A stretch of 64,000 nt of DNA, taken from assembly GCA_913778085.1 (NCBI GenBank), contig CAJYXJ010000006.1:1-64000 (forward strand), read 5' to 3'. The notes under the pieces were generated by a model. That model searched no databases. It was not told where the DNA came from and saw only the letters and a list, made by a program, of their open reading frames with translations. This DNA is from an uncultured Chryseobacterium sp. (lineage in GTDB: Bacteria > Bacteroidota > Bacteroidia > Flavobacteriales > Weeksellaceae). The position numbers and the translations under genes were made by a program. Shown piece by piece: positions 26,617 to 37,095 of this stretch. Each line of letters begins with the position of its first letter. The stretch's first letter is position 1.

Positions 26617-27369
26617 ATGGAAAAAATAAAAGAATCCTTCAGTAAGGTTGCTGAAATTACCGGATTATTCTGGCTGATGAAAATTATTGCGACAACTCTG
26701 GGTGAAACATTGGGTGACTTTATTTCTATGACCCTCAATCTTGGATATGCAAAAGGTATTATTATTACTTTTCTTTTTTTTCTCCTGACTTTATCACTTC
26801 AATTAATATCTAAAAAATATATACCGGTTTTATATTGGCTGGTAATCATTGGAACAACCACTTTGGGTACCGAGATATCGGATTTCATAGACCGGAGCTT
26901 ACATTTAGGGTATGCAGGAGGAAGTATATTATTGATTTTCTGTTTGGGAATTACTCTTTATTTATGGTTCATCAAATTTAAAAACCTAGAATATTATCCA
27001 ATTATCAAACGAAAGAAAGAAATCTATTTTTGGCTTGCCGTTTTATTTTCTAACAGTTTGGGAACAGCGTTTGGTGATTTTCTAAATGACAATTTAGGAT
27101 TGAGTTATCTAATTGGTGCTCTAATCTGTGGCTGTATTATTATAGCCGTAATACTTCTTCACTATTATACCAAAATTAATCACATAATTTTATTTTGGAT
27201 TGCCTTTATTTTTACCAGACCATTTGGTGCTACTTTCGGAGATTTCCTTACTAAGCCATTATCGAAAGGAGGATTAGATCTTGGCACATTAAATTCATCA
27301 CTTATCTCAGTTTTAATTATGGCTGTTCTAATTTTGATTTCTCATAAAAAACTAAAATCAAACATCTAG
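26617..27369 (+). CDS. COG4705 family membrane protein with fourfold repeat
   Basis: 250 residues, eight predicted membrane segments in four repeats of about 60 residues. Each repeat has the same signature near its first helix: TLGETLGDFISMTLNLGYA (26), TLGTEISDFIDRSLHLGYA (about 85), SLGTAFGDFLNDNLGLSYL (about 147) and PFGATFGDFLTKPLSKGG (about 207). The invariant G-x(5)-DF placement marks this as COG4705, a predicted inner-membrane family of unknown function. It stands alone with AT-rich spacers. Confidence 0.85.
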   Translation: MEKIKESFSKVAEITGLFWLMKIIATTLGETLGDFISMTLNLGYAKGIIITFLFFLLTLSLQLISKKYIPVLYWLVIIGTTTLGTEISDFIDRSLHLGYAGGSILLIFCLGITLYLWFIKFKNLEYYPIIKRKKEIYFWLAVLFSNSLGTAFGDFLNDNLGLSYLIGALICGCIIIAVILLHYYTKINHIILFWIAFIFTRPFGATFGDFLTKPLSKGGLDLGTLNSSLISVLIMAVLILISHKKLKSNI

Positions 27370-27393
27370 ATTCCAATTGAAATTAATTTAAAT

Positions 27394-28215
27394 CTATTTC
27401 TGAACGCCATCCTTTGTCACCTCTCCTACGATCACTTTTTCCTGATTTTTAATAAAGTTCGGATCCATGATGGCCATTCTTTCGGCAATGGCTTTATAGG
27501 TAGGGAATTTCAGGATCGATGCGCGGCCGGACATTTCCCGGTACAGCGTAAAAGTTTTTCCGCCTGCCGATTTCAGCTGCTTGGTGGTGGTAATATATTT
27601 TCCGATGTATTTGCTGTTGGCATCATAAATTTCAATATCGACAAACGTTTTATCGGTAATGGTATCATCTGCCCCAAAGCTTACCGGAAGATTGGTAAAG
27701 TAGCCCACCGGTTTCCCGTTGCTCAAAATTTCCCCGACGTTATTTACGGTGATATTTAACCTGTCAATCTTGCTCCTTGTAGTATAGGCATCCTTAGTTT
27801 TGGCGTCGAGCTTTCTTTTTGGCGAACTTTTAAATAGTTCATCCAGATTTTTAATGTTGATGCCGCGTTCATCAATGATTTTCAGGCTTTTGACTGAAGT
27901 ATATGCGGCCGACTTTTCTTCACCTGAAAATGCGGACGGCGAAGTGTAATCCATTTCCAGTGTCTTATCCTGGTTATAGACCCTTCTGAGCTTTATGTAG
28001 CTGTCGCGGACCGAATCCACAATGCTCTTATCCTCGAATTCCATTGTATAAATCGGTGTCTCCTTAAGATCCATAAAGGTATAAACGTTTCCTTTATTTG
28101 AGACCTTTGCCACGGGAATCCCTTCAAGATGTACAATTCCTCTTTTTATTTTAACAGTCTGCGCCTGAAAAAAAATACCGAAAACTGTAAATAAAATGAT
28201 TAAACTTCTTAACAT
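27394..28215 (-). CDS. Secreted protein of unknown function
   Basis: 273 residues with a signal peptide (cleavage around FQAQ, residue 19). The mature part is mostly beta and polar with a Thr/Lys-rich stretch and no motif that I recognise. Start chosen at the ATG with a good signal peptide. It ends 24 bp from the convergent COG4705 gene. It may be periplasmic or surface exposed; function unknown. Confidence 0.75.
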   Translation of the reverse strand: MLRSLIILFTVFGIFFQAQTVKIKRGIVHLEGIPVAKVSNKGNVYTFMDLKETPIYTMEFEDKSIVDSVRDSYIKLRRVYNQDKTLEMDYTSPSAFSGEEKSAAYTSVKSLKIIDERGINIKNLDELFKSSPKRKLDAKTKDAYTTRSKIDRLNITVNNVGEILSNGKPVGYFTNLPVSFGADDTITDKTFVDIEIYDANSKYIGKYITTTKQLKSAGGKTFTLYREMSGRASILKFPTYKAIAERMAIMDPNFIKNQEKVIVGEVTKDGVQK

Positions 28216-28235
28216 AAAACCGGATTCTTACCACA

Positions 28236-28265
28236 TAAAAAAAAGTGTAACAAAGTTACACTTTC
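28236..28265 (-). terminator. Terminator of atpDC
   Basis: AAGTGTAAC aaa GTTACACTT is a 9-bp stem, and the minus strand continues into eight T residues. It lies 30 bp past the atpC stop and upstream of the following gene. Confidence 0.85.
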
Positions 28266-28293
28266 TTGAAAATATATTTAGCTTTTCATTTAA

Positions 28294-28575
28294 TTATTCA
28301 CAAAGGATAATTCCTTTATTATGATTAAATTCTACAACACCGCTTTTGATAGGATAAGAAAAAACCGAATCTTTCTCATTTTCTCTGGTAAAATATTTTG
28401 CGTAGGCTTCATCAATTGATTTGGCATACAAATTCACTTTACCACCAATTAAAGAAGATACAATTCCTGCGTGGTTCTGCATGATGTGGAATTCACCATT
28501 TTTCCCAGGCAGCAATACAGAGTCTACTTCTCCTTCAAAAACTACGTATTCTGGTGTTAAAATTTTTATATTCAT
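28294..28575 (-). CDS. atpC: F1Fo ATP synthase epsilon subunit, short form
   Basis: 93 residues: only the N-terminal beta-sandwich domain of epsilon, without the C-terminal two-helix inhibitory domain. The start MNIKILTPEYVVFEGEVDSVLLPGKNGE and the MQNHAGIVSSL segment are characteristic. It sits after atpD with a 55-bp gap that holds a short inverted repeat. The missing helical domain is usual for Bacteroidota and means the subunit cannot give epsilon-type inhibition. Confidence 0.93.
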   Translation of the reverse strand: MNIKILTPEYVVFEGEVDSVLLPGKNGEFHIMQNHAGIVSSLIGGKVNLYAKSIDEAYAKYFTRENEKDSVFSYPIKSGVVEFNHNKGIILCE

Positions 28576-28594
28576 TTTAATTGCTTTTGGCTTT

Positions 28595-28621
28595 TGGCTA
28601 ATAGCGGTCGGCTATCAGCAA
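28595..28621. repeat. Inverted repeat in the atpD-atpC gap
   Basis: TGGCTAATAGC at 28595-28605 and GCTATCAGCAA at 28611-28621 pair as an imperfect 11-bp stem with a 5-nt loop. It is one of several palindromes that fill gaps between adjacent genes in this window. Confidence 0.5.
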
Positions 28622-28630
28622 TGAGCATTA

Positions 28631-30189
<1,559 letters not shown>

Positions 30190-30223
30190 TTGGTAAAAAA
30201 CAGATTTTTGTCATACTTTTCAA

Positions 30224-30310
30224 GCAATGTAACAATATAGCAATTTACCGATATAACAATAAATACTATTAAAATTATTGATACACTGTTATATTGATAG
30301 ATTGTTACAT
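30224..30310. repeat. TAACAAT-type imperfect palindrome between atpD and ribF
   Basis: Iterated words such as TGTAACAATATAG, CGATATAACAAT, TGTTATATTG and ATAGATTGTTACATT run through the atpD-ribF divergent gap. The outer words ATGTAACAAT and ATTGTTACAT are inverted. It overlaps the ribF promoter. Confidence 0.5.
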
Positions 30311-30324
30311 TATATCTATATTTG
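30294..30324 (+). promoter_or_regulatory. Promoter of ribF
   Basis: TTG at 30294-30296 and TATATTTG at 30317-30324, spacing 20 bp. The transcript would start about 14 nt before the TTG start codon at 30344. Confidence 0.65.
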
Positions 30325-30343
30325 CAGTCAAAATTTTTCCGGT

Positions 30344-31264
30344 TTGAAAGTTTTCAGGAATTTTAACGAATATACTTCTCAAAAGCCCCTGGCATTGTCT
30401 CTGGGCATGTTCGACGGGGTTCATCTCGGCCATAAAAGCATTATTGATGAGCTGATAAAGGTAGGTGGAGAAAATCATCTGGAAACCGCAGTACTCACGT
30501 TCTGGCCGCATCCCAGGTTTGTTTTTAACCCGTCTGAAAACCTGAAACTGCTGAATACCCTTGAGGAAAAAACGTTTTTAATGGAAAAATACAGCATTGA
30601 AAACTTATTTCTTAAAGAATTTGATGAAGAATTCAGGAATTTGACCGGTGAAGAATTTGTACGGCAGATCCTGGTTGAAAAGCTGCACGTAAAATACCTG
30701 ATTATAGGCTACGACCATTCTTTCGGGAAAAACAAAAGTGGGAATTTCGAATTGTTGCAAAAACTTTCAGAAGAACTTGATTTTGAAGTAGAACAGATGG
30801 AAGCGATCAACATCCATGAAAATAACATCAGCTCGACTAAAATCCGGAAAGCCCTGCTGGACGGAAATATCCGGGAAGCCAACGAAATGCTGGGATACTC
30901 CTACTCCGTTTCCGGAACGGTAGTGCATGGAAAGAAAATCGGCCGGACCATTGGTTATCCAACAGCCAACATTGAAACCGACTCTATTAAACTATTACCG
31001 AAAAAAGGAGCTTATATTGTAGAAGTTTTTGTTAAAGATCAGCAATATAAAGGAATGCTGAGCATCGGCACAAATCCTACCGTTAACGGAGAAAAATTAA
31101 CCGTAGAAGTATACATCCTCGATTTTGACGACGACATTTACGACGAAAAAATCACCGTGAAATTCCGGGATTTCCTTCATGATGAAATTAAATTTGAAGG
31201 TTTGGAAAAGCTGATTGAAAGATTAGATGAGGATAAAAGACTGACGGAGGAATTCCAGTTTTAA
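30344..31264 (+). CDS. ribF: Bifunctional riboflavin kinase / FAD synthetase
   Basis: 306 residues. The N-terminal FAD synthetase part has LGMFDGVHLGHKS near residue 20 (nucleotidyltransferase HxGH) and SSTKIRKAL near 165. The C-terminal riboflavin kinase part has GRTIGYPTANIE near 205 and TVNGEKLTVE. It makes FMN then FAD in the cytoplasm. I place the start at the TTG at 30344 (KVFRNFNEYT) because the family begins there and the promoter lies just upstream; a longer open reading to 30278 runs through the promoter. Confidence 0.95.
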   Translation: MKVFRNFNEYTSQKPLALSLGMFDGVHLGHKSIIDELIKVGGENHLETAVLTFWPHPRFVFNPSENLKLLNTLEEKTFLMEKYSIENLFLKEFDEEFRNLTGEEFVRQILVEKLHVKYLIIGYDHSFGKNKSGNFELLQKLSEELDFEVEQMEAINIHENNISSTKIRKALLDGNIREANEMLGYSYSVSGTVVHGKKIGRTIGYPTANIETDSIKLLPKKGAYIVEVFVKDQQYKGMLSIGTNPTVNGEKLTVEVYILDFDDDIYDEKITVKFRDFLHDEIKFEGLEKLIERLDEDKRLTEEFQF

Positions 31265-31265
31265 A

Positions 31266-31296
31266 ATAAAAAACCGTATAAAGCCATACGGTTTCT
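31266..31296. terminator. Convergent terminator after ribF
   Basis: AACCGTAT aaagcc ATACGGTT forms an 8-bp stem; the minus strand shows the stronger T-run. It serves ribF (+) and the GLPGLI gene (-). Confidence 0.75.
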
Positions 31297-31336
31297 TGTG
31301 ACGGATCAATCCTGCGATTTTAAGCTATTTGATATT

Positions 31337-32152
31337 TCAATCTTCTAATTCAATAGGATTATGTCCTTTTTTTTCTGTACTAACTGCTTTTTGTCTTTCT
31401 TTTTGATTTTGGGAAAATACGGTACCCATACTTTCCAATTGATATCTGGCATTTTCTCTAAAATTTGTTCTTGCCTGAGATAACTCTTTTTTAGTAACAT
31501 TCTTAGAGTTCTTATAGTACCTTTCACTTACGGTTACTACCTTACCTTTTAATTCAGAACTTGAGGTCGATTTTACCAACTCAAAATCGTAATCTCCCGT
31601 TTTATCTGTAATTTTTATAATTAATCCGGGAAGGCCACTGAATTTATAGGGACCAAAAGGAAAAGGAATCTCAGTTGCATACCAGGCGGTCCAGTCTCTT
31701 CCTTTATAATGTACCTCTGCTTTTTTGCAAGTAATAGAATTAATTACTTTTTTTTCATCAACAAGTTTCCAGTTATTAATAATAGGACTATCATAAGATA
31801 ACAAAGTCATTCCTACCGACTCATAAAATTGTGAATGATCAATTGTTTGGATAATCAAAAAATTAGATTTTGAAACTGGGATATCGCTCAAATCAATAAC
31901 GTCCTTATTCTTATTGTATTTTGCCATGAAAAGAGAGTCAAATTTCAATGCATTTTCACTGATAAAAAAAGCACGGTTATTGCCTATTTGTAATGAATAG
32001 AGTTCCTGATTTACATAGTCCTGATTGAGAGTATTAGGCTTGTACTTAAGTAAATAGGTAAATTCTCCTATTAATGAATCCTTATTGACAGTCTGAGAAA
32101 ATACAAAAGAGAAAATAAATAAGAATACAATGTTTAAAAATTGGTTTTTCAT
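31337..32152 (-). CDS. GLPGLI family secreted protein
   Basis: 271 residues from the ATG at 32152 (an ATG 9 bp upstream is also possible). A signal peptide ends near FVFSQT. The mature protein shows the family pattern: CKKAEVHYKGRDWTAWYATEIP near residue 150, followed by the name-giving FSGLPGLIIKI near residue 180. The family is confined to Bacteroidota and its function is unknown; members are often next to TonB receptors or peptidases, which is not so here. Low-GC composition compared with neighbours. Confidence 0.9.
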   Translation of the reverse strand: MKNQFLNIVFLFIFSFVFSQTVNKDSLIGEFTYLLKYKPNTLNQDYVNQELYSLQIGNNRAFFISENALKFDSLFMAKYNKNKDVIDLSDIPVSKSNFLIIQTIDHSQFYESVGMTLLSYDSPIINNWKLVDEKKVINSITCKKAEVHYKGRDWTAWYATEIPFPFGPYKFSGLPGLIIKITDKTGDYDFELVKSTSSSELKGKVVTVSERYYKNSKNVTKKELSQARTNFRENARYQLESMGTVFSQNQKERQKAVSTEKKGHNPIELED

Positions 32153-32368
32153 AAAATTCATACTTCATTTAAAAAAAAACCGTCCAAAAAACTTTATTTC
32201 CATCCGTAATTACTGGAGTTTTAATAAATAAACAAAAAACGTAGACGTATGTTTATTTAGTTTTACCAAATTTAAAAGATGTCAAAATAATTTTTTGAAC
32301 GGTTAATATTATCAATTTAGATTAATATGATTAATCCAGGTAAGCTACTTCATTCAGTTATAAAATAA

Positions 32369-32689
32369 CTAAGGAGTATATGGGCTATCATACATACAAT
32401 AATTGTTTTGAATCTGCTGTCCCCAGTTAATCCATTGATCTGCTGTCCAATCCTGACAGGTATAAGCTGATGTACAAGTTACAACCACTGTCGCACATTG
32501 TACTCTTTTTGTTGCTTTATTTTTTAAAGTTGTTTTATTCTTATCTTTTGAAACAACTTCCTTTTTTTCTTTTGAAAATGATTCTTTCTTATTTTCTGAC
32601 TTTCCATCACTTTCATATTTTGCAGAAATTGTATTTGCACTTACAGCTCCCGCGATCAAAATTCCCGTTAATAAAATCATTTTTTTCAT
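32369..32689 (-). CDS. Small secreted Cys-containing protein
   Basis: 106 residues. A signal peptide (cleavage around SANTISA, residue 23) is followed by a strongly charged Lys/Ser/Glu linker (residues 25-65). The C-terminal part has four cysteines: VQCATVVVTCTSAYTC and NNYC. This resembles a family of short secreted proteins seen in Chryseobacterium, with no established function. Disulfides in the periplasm or outside are likely. It stands alone between AT-rich spacers. Confidence 0.7.
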   Translation of the reverse strand: MKKMILLTGILIAGAVSANTISAKYESDGKSENKKESFSKEKKEVVSKDKNKTTLKNKATKRVQCATVVVTCTSAYTCQDWTADQWINWGQQIQNNYCMYDSPYTP

Positions 32690-32891
32690 TGTAATAAATT
32701 TTTATTGTTATTAAAATTTTGTTTAAACTCTTGCGCAATTGTTTCAACATTTCAAAGAAATAAAAAAAAAAGAAAAAAGCAATATCAATTATCAACATTT
32801 ATTGAAATATTTGTTATGTTAAATACAAATACAAATCATTGTAAATCAAATATTTAAACACATAAATATATCTCATTAAAATGATTTAACA

Positions 32892-33242
32892 CTATTTTAA
32901 CAACTCTATTTTTATTTTTTTCGTCAGTGATTTAAAAATCAAATCATAGGAATGATCAATCATCTGAAATATCAAATCTCTTTTTAAGCCGTCAAGAGAT
33001 ACAGAATTCCAATGGGTCTTGTTCATGTGATAGGCTCCGGTAATCTGCGGATATTGCTCACGAAGCTCGGTGCTCCATTCCGGATCCGTTTTCACGCTGA
33101 TTTGTAGCGGTTGTCTTTCCAGTGACATCAGCAGAAACATTTTTGTTCCCACCTTCATTACCAGTGTTTCATTATCGAAAGGAAAGCTTTCGGTTATTCC
33201 TTTTTTGGCAAGGCAATAGTCTAAGATTTCGTTGGCATCCAT
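32892..33242 (-). CDS. MmcQ/YjbR family protein
   Basis: 116-residue single-domain protein of the MmcQ/YjbR (DUF419) family, a DNA-binding-like CyaY fold. Visible marks are ILDYCLAKKGITESFPFD near the start, LVMKVGTKMFLLMSLE, and MNKTHWNSVSLDG in the centre (HWNSV is the typical W). The role is not known; it is cytoplasmic and monocistronic. Confidence 0.9.
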   Translation of the reverse strand: MDANEILDYCLAKKGITESFPFDNETLVMKVGTKMFLLMSLERQPLQISVKTDPEWSTELREQYPQITGAYHMNKTHWNSVSLDGLKRDLIFQMIDHSYDLIFKSLTKKIKIELLK

Positions 33243-33347
33243 ATTTATAGTATGAGGTAAATGATTTGTGAGAGATAATATTTTTTACTTCATGTCAAAT
33301 TTAGTAAATTTAAGAAAGAAATATCATCCCTTTAAATTTCAATTATT

Positions 33348-34004
33348 ATGAAAGCTTTAGTTATCGGCGCTACGGGTGCCACAGGAAAAGATTTGGTCAA
33401 TCAGCTGCTTCAGGATCAGGATTTTGATGAGATTAAAGTTTTTGTAAGAAAACCGGTTGATATTCAAAATGATAGAGTAAAAGTTTATGTGGTGGATTTT
33501 GAAAAACCTGAGCAATGGAAAGATGAGGTGAAAGGCGATGTTGCCTTTTCCTGTCTTGGTACGACTTTAAAGGCAGCCGGCAGTAAAGAGGCTCAACGGA
33601 AAGTCGATTTCAATTACCAGTATGAATTTGCAAAAGCGGCCAAAGAAAATAGCGTGGAGGATTACATCCTGGTTTCTTCATACGGCGCCAATCCAAAATC
33701 CAAAATTTTTTATTCCCGGATGAAAGGCGAGCTGGAAGAAGCAGTGAAACAGCTGCATTTCAATAAAATTACCATCTTTAAACCGGGTATGCTGGAAAGA
33801 AAGGATTCAGATCGTGCCGGAGAAGTGCTGGGAAGCAGAATCATTAAGTTTGCCAACCGGCTAGGATTGCTGGAAAGCCAGAAACCTTTACCGACCAACG
33901 TTCTTGCCAAAGCCATGATTAATTCTTCTAAAATAAAAAGCAACGGCTATTCGAGCATCAAGCTAGGGAATATTTTCTGTTTTGCGGAAAAGAGCAATGA
34001 TTAA
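33348..34004 (+). CDS. NAD(P)-binding Rossmann-fold protein (atypical SDR)
   Basis: 218 residues. The N-terminal glycine motif GATGATGKDLV (residues 8-18) is the NAD(P)-binding GxxGxxG form. The order of strands and the FSCLGTTLKAAGS and YILVSSYGANPKS segments match the NmrA/HTATIP2-like atypical short-chain dehydrogenase group. A catalytic YxxxK appears as YSRMKGELE near 125. The substrate is not known. It is monocistronic and faces a TPR gene. Confidence 0.88.
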   Translation: MKALVIGATGATGKDLVNQLLQDQDFDEIKVFVRKPVDIQNDRVKVYVVDFEKPEQWKDEVKGDVAFSCLGTTLKAAGSKEAQRKVDFNYQYEFAKAAKENSVEDYILVSSYGANPKSKIFYSRMKGELEEAVKQLHFNKITIFKPGMLERKDSDRAGEVLGSRIIKFANRLGLLESQKPLPTNVLAKAMINSSKIKSNGYSSIKLGNIFCFAEKSND

Positions 34005-34084
34005 TAATCAATGGTGAATTGTGAACAGGATAAGATTATCAATTAAACGTTGCTCTTTAATGAACAGCGTTTAAACAGATAAAT

Positions 34085-34879
34085 TTAACTGAATTCGGAA
34101 TTCAGCTTTTTTCTGATTTCATCGGCAATTACCTTATCCTTTATTTTATCGTAGGTATTCCGTGCTTTTTTAATAAGCTTTTCGTCATTTTTATTTTTTC
34201 CTACTTTGATTAATGCCAGTGCATACAGGGAAAGAAAGCCATCATCTTTTTTATAAGCGGAATAAGCATCCTCCAGATAAGGTAAAGCAGTTTCATAGTT
34301 TTCCTTCAGGGTGTATAACATTCCGTACATGTAAATGACGTCATCTTTTACTTTGCCGGAAACTTTATACAGATCTTCTGCCCGCTTCAAGTTTTTTAAT
34401 CCTTCTTCATAATCTCCAATAACAACAGATGTATTTCCGATCCCGTAATATCCTTCAGGATTTTCCGGAAAGTATTTCACCATTTCAACATATTTTTTCC
34501 GGGCTTCTTCCACTTTCCCGAATCTCATAAACTGTATCGCCAGGTTTTGTTTGAAGATCGGTGCTTTATTCTGAGCCAGGCTATCAGCCAGGTAGTAGGC
34601 AGCCAAAGCTTCTTTATGCATATCCTGTAATCTTAAAAAATATCCTGCCATAAAATAGGCATCGCAGTATTTCGGATCTTCACTGGCTACTTTCAGCAAT
34701 AAATTAGTTATTCCACCATAATATTTCGGATAATTCAATGCGAGGAATGCTGTTTCAAAACTTTTTTTCGAACTGGCATTCTGCGGTGTACAATAATTTG
34801 TTTTTCCTAAGAAATAAGAATCCTGCGAAAATGCCTTGTTGGCGAGGAATAAAATAAGAATGATTACTAGTTTTTTCAT
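34085..34879 (-). CDS. Secreted TPR protein
   Basis: 264 residues with a signal peptide (1-19). Several degenerate tetratricopeptide repeats lie between about 60 and 250 (for example AYFMAGYFLRLQDMHKEALAAYYLAD and GYYGIGNTSVVIGDYEEGLKNLKRAE type helical pairs). TPRs mediate protein contact; the protein is probably periplasmic or envelope associated. Partner not evident. Confidence 0.82.
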   Translation of the reverse strand: MKKLVIILILFLANKAFSQDSYFLGKTNYCTPQNASSKKSFETAFLALNYPKYYGGITNLLLKVASEDPKYCDAYFMAGYFLRLQDMHKEALAAYYLADSLAQNKAPIFKQNLAIQFMRFGKVEEARKKYVEMVKYFPENPEGYYGIGNTSVVIGDYEEGLKNLKRAEDLYKVSGKVKDDVIYMYGMLYTLKENYETALPYLEDAYSAYKKDDGFLSLYALALIKVGKNKNDEKLIKKARNTYDKIKDKVIADEIRKKLNSEFS

Positions 34880-34888
34880 GGTTTCAAA

Positions 34889-34917
34889 ATTAAAAAAGTG
34901 GATAAAAAATCCACTTT
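34889..34917 (-). terminator. Terminator after the glutathione peroxidase gene
   Basis: AAAGTGGA and TCCACTTT form an 8-bp stem; the minus strand continues TTTTTTAATT. It lies about 20 bp past the peroxidase stop and just upstream of the TPR gene. Confidence 0.75.
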
Positions 34918-34937
34918 ATAACAATATTCTTTATTAT

Positions 34938-35516
34938 TTATTTCAGATACTTCGTAATCGCTTCATCCGTAGGTTTGGTGGTGCTTACGAAAGAATCGAT
35001 CAGCTTCCCGTTCTCGTCAATTAAAAACTTGGTGAAGTTCCAAAGGATGGTGGTATTTTTTACGCCATTCAGTTCTTTTTCAGTTAAGTATTTAAAAATC
35101 GGAGCCGTATCGCTGCCTTTCACGGAAACTTTGGCTGCCATTGGGAAAGTCACCCCATAGTTTTTCTGGCAGAAAGCCCCGATTTCTTTGTTTGATCCGG
35201 GTTCCTGTCCTCCAAAGTTGTTTGCAGGGAAACCTACTACAACCAATTTATCTTTGTATTCTTCCGAAACTTTCTCAAGATCGGCATACTGAGGCGTAAA
35301 TCCGCATTCCGAGGCGGTATTTACGATAAGGATTTTTTTTCCTTTGAAATCGGCAAAATTGATCTGCTTTCCTTCTTCGAGGGCGTCAACTTTAAAATCG
35401 TATATTGATTTTCCCATAAGTTCATTGGTTTTGGCTTTGGATGCATCGCTTTTCTTCTGGGCACAGCTGTTGAAAAAAGCAACCACCGAAAGAAACATTA
35501 AAAACAATTTTTTCAT
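34938..35516 (-). CDS. Thioredoxin-type glutathione peroxidase lipoprotein
   Basis: 192 residues with a lipobox (FFNSC) near residue 17, so probably anchored in the envelope. The peroxidase centre is intact: peroxidatic Cys in NTASECGFTPQY, the Gln in GGQEPG and Trp-Asn in WNFTKF. A second Cys in GAFCQKNYGVTFP sits at the place of the resolving Cys of thioredoxin-dependent peroxidases, so reduction by thioredoxin is likely rather than glutathione. It is a 23-bp-spaced neighbour of the lipoprotein-sorting-like gene upstream. Confidence 0.92.
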   Translation of the reverse strand: MKKLFLMFLSVVAFFNSCAQKKSDASKAKTNELMGKSIYDFKVDALEEGKQINFADFKGKKILIVNTASECGFTPQYADLEKVSEEYKDKLVVVGFPANNFGGQEPGSNKEIGAFCQKNYGVTFPMAAKVSVKGSDTAPIFKYLTEKELNGVKNTTILWNFTKFLIDENGKLIDSFVSTTKPTDEAITKYLK

Positions 35517-35539
35517 AATTTAAATTTAATTCTTTTTGA

Positions 35540-36202
35540 TTAAAATTTGAAGGTATTGGCCGGAAATACTTTATTAATGTCGATCCTGTTGATCAGCATC
35601 ACGTAATCGCCGTCTTTTTTCGTACTGGAAGACTCAATCCTGAATGGCATTGACAGGTTTCCGATTTTTTTATAATCAGAATACACCAGCGTTTCATCTT
35701 TTTTTACTTCTTTCAGCAGCATATAGCTTCTGGTATCAAAATAATAGATGTTTTTATTGACATTTTTCGTCAGTTCCACTTTATGGCAGTAAATATTTCC
35801 TATTTTTTCCTTTCCCAGATATTTTGCCTCAAAACCTTTGTTCTCCCAATCGATAAAATCATTATCAAAGCTTTCCGGAACATACTCTGCGTATTCCTGA
35901 ACTTTATTAGTCGCATAATTCATCGCATAGCCTTTGGATCCGTCGTAGCCTTCAATGGCCGTATCTTTTCCGCCGATGGTAATCACGGTTTTGGTAAGAT
36001 TCGGGCGTTGCTGATAGATTTTTATCGGGTATTCATCCTTTACTCCCAGAATTACTTTTCCCTGAAGCAATACGGAATTCAGCAGTTTCCAATTGGTGAG
36101 TCCTCCGGAAAGTTCGATATTTTTATCAATAATTTCCTTTGCCGTCTGAGCCAAACATAATTGGGAGCATACCAGAATAAATGCTAACAATAATTTCTTC
36201 AT
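35540..36202 (-). CDS. Outer-membrane lipoprotein-sorting-like protein
   Basis: 220 residues with a signal peptide (cleavage around LAQ, residue 19). The mature part is a LolA/LolB-like half-barrel of about ten strands, including GYDGSKGYAMNYATNK and YYFDTRSYMLLKE and ending MLINRIDINKVFPANTFKF. NCBI-type annotation would be outer membrane lipoprotein-sorting protein or DUF4292-like. It may carry hydrophobic cargo through the periplasm. No ligand is evident. Confidence 0.75.
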   Translation of the reverse strand: MKKLLLAFILVCSQLCLAQTAKEIIDKNIELSGGLTNWKLLNSVLLQGKVILGVKDEYPIKIYQQRPNLTKTVITIGGKDTAIEGYDGSKGYAMNYATNKVQEYAEYVPESFDNDFIDWENKGFEAKYLGKEKIGNIYCHKVELTKNVNKNIYYFDTRSYMLLKEVKKDETLVYSDYKKIGNLSMPFRIESSSTKKDGDYVMLINRIDINKVFPANTFKF

Positions 36203-36292
36203 TAATACTTTTTATAAATTCAAATATAAGGCTTTTTTAATTTGAAAATCTGAAAGTGTAACAATTTGAAATATTACACGAACATCAAATTT

Positions 36293-37015
36293 TTAAATTA
36301 ATTTTCTCGCTTTTTCAAGATCTTCCGGGGTATCGATTCCAACGCCGACGAAATTGGTTTCTATCATCTTGATTTTCATGCCGTATTCCAGGTAACGGAT
36401 GCATTCGATCTTTTCGGAAATTTCCAGAGGCTTCATTTCCAGTTTTGAAAACTGGATCAGCGCATGTTTCCTGAAAGCATAAACACCAATATGCTTAAAG
36501 TAATCGACATCGTAGGAAATTTCCCGGTGAAAAGGGATAACGGAACGGCTGAAATATAATGCGAAACCGCTGTTGTCGGTGATCACTTTTACATTATTCG
36601 GGTTTTCGATCTCTTCCTTTTCGTGAAGTTTTATTTTTAGGGAAGCCAATGAAATTTCCTGGTTTTCGTCGTGGCGGAAAACTTCAATAAGCTGTTGCAA
36701 AGGTTCTAATTTTAAAAACGGTTCGTCTCCCTGAACATTGATGACAATGTCACAATCAATATTCTGTACGGCTTCTGCAATACGGTCGCTTCCTGTTTCA
36801 TGCTGCCCGGTCATCACCGCTTTTCCTCCGTTTTTTATAATTTCATCAAAAATAATTTCTGAATCGGTCGCCACAAAAACTTCATCAAACAAACCGGTTT
36901 CCACTACATTCTGATAGGTTGTCGTAATAACGGTCTTCTCTCCCAACAACTGCATCAGCTTAGCCGGAAAACGGCTGGCTTCGTAACGTGCGGGTATCAC
37001 TGCGATGATTTTCAT
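36293..37015 (-). CDS. kdsB: 3-deoxy-manno-octulosonate cytidylyltransferase
   Basis: 240 residues, full length. It activates KDO with CTP to CMP-KDO for lipid A core assembly. The nucleotidyl motif [15 protein letters not shown] opens the protein, followed by [31 protein letters not shown] and IGVYAFRK, all typical. It is on the same strand as kdsA at 14.1 kb but separated from it. It follows the aminotransferase gene across an 80-bp gap with a palindromic element. Confidence 0.96.
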   Translation of the reverse strand: MKIIAVIPARYEASRFPAKLMQLLGEKTVITTTYQNVVETGLFDEVFVATDSEIIFDEIIKNGGKAVMTGQHETGSDRIAEAVQNIDCDIVINVQGDEPFLKLEPLQQLIEVFRHDENQEISLASLKIKLHEKEEIENPNNVKVITDNSGFALYFSRSVIPFHREISYDVDYFKHIGVYAFRKHALIQFSKLEMKPLEISEKIECIRYLEYGMKIKMIETNFVGVGIDTPEDLEKARKLI

Positions 37016-37080
37016 ATTTCAATGTAACAATTTAAAAATATAACAGTGTAACAATTGGTAAACTGCTACACTGCTAAATT
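37016..37080. repeat. TAACAAT/CAGTGTA-type imperfect palindrome
   Basis: In the 80-bp aminotransferase-kdsB gap: iterated words TGTAACAATTTA, TATAACAGTGTAACAATT and, inverted, CTGCTACACTGCTAAATT. The central words CAGTGTA and TACACTG form part of the stem. The same word set occurs at 30.2 kb and near 36.26 kb. Confidence 0.55.
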
Positions 37081-37095
37081 AGTATATTATAAATC

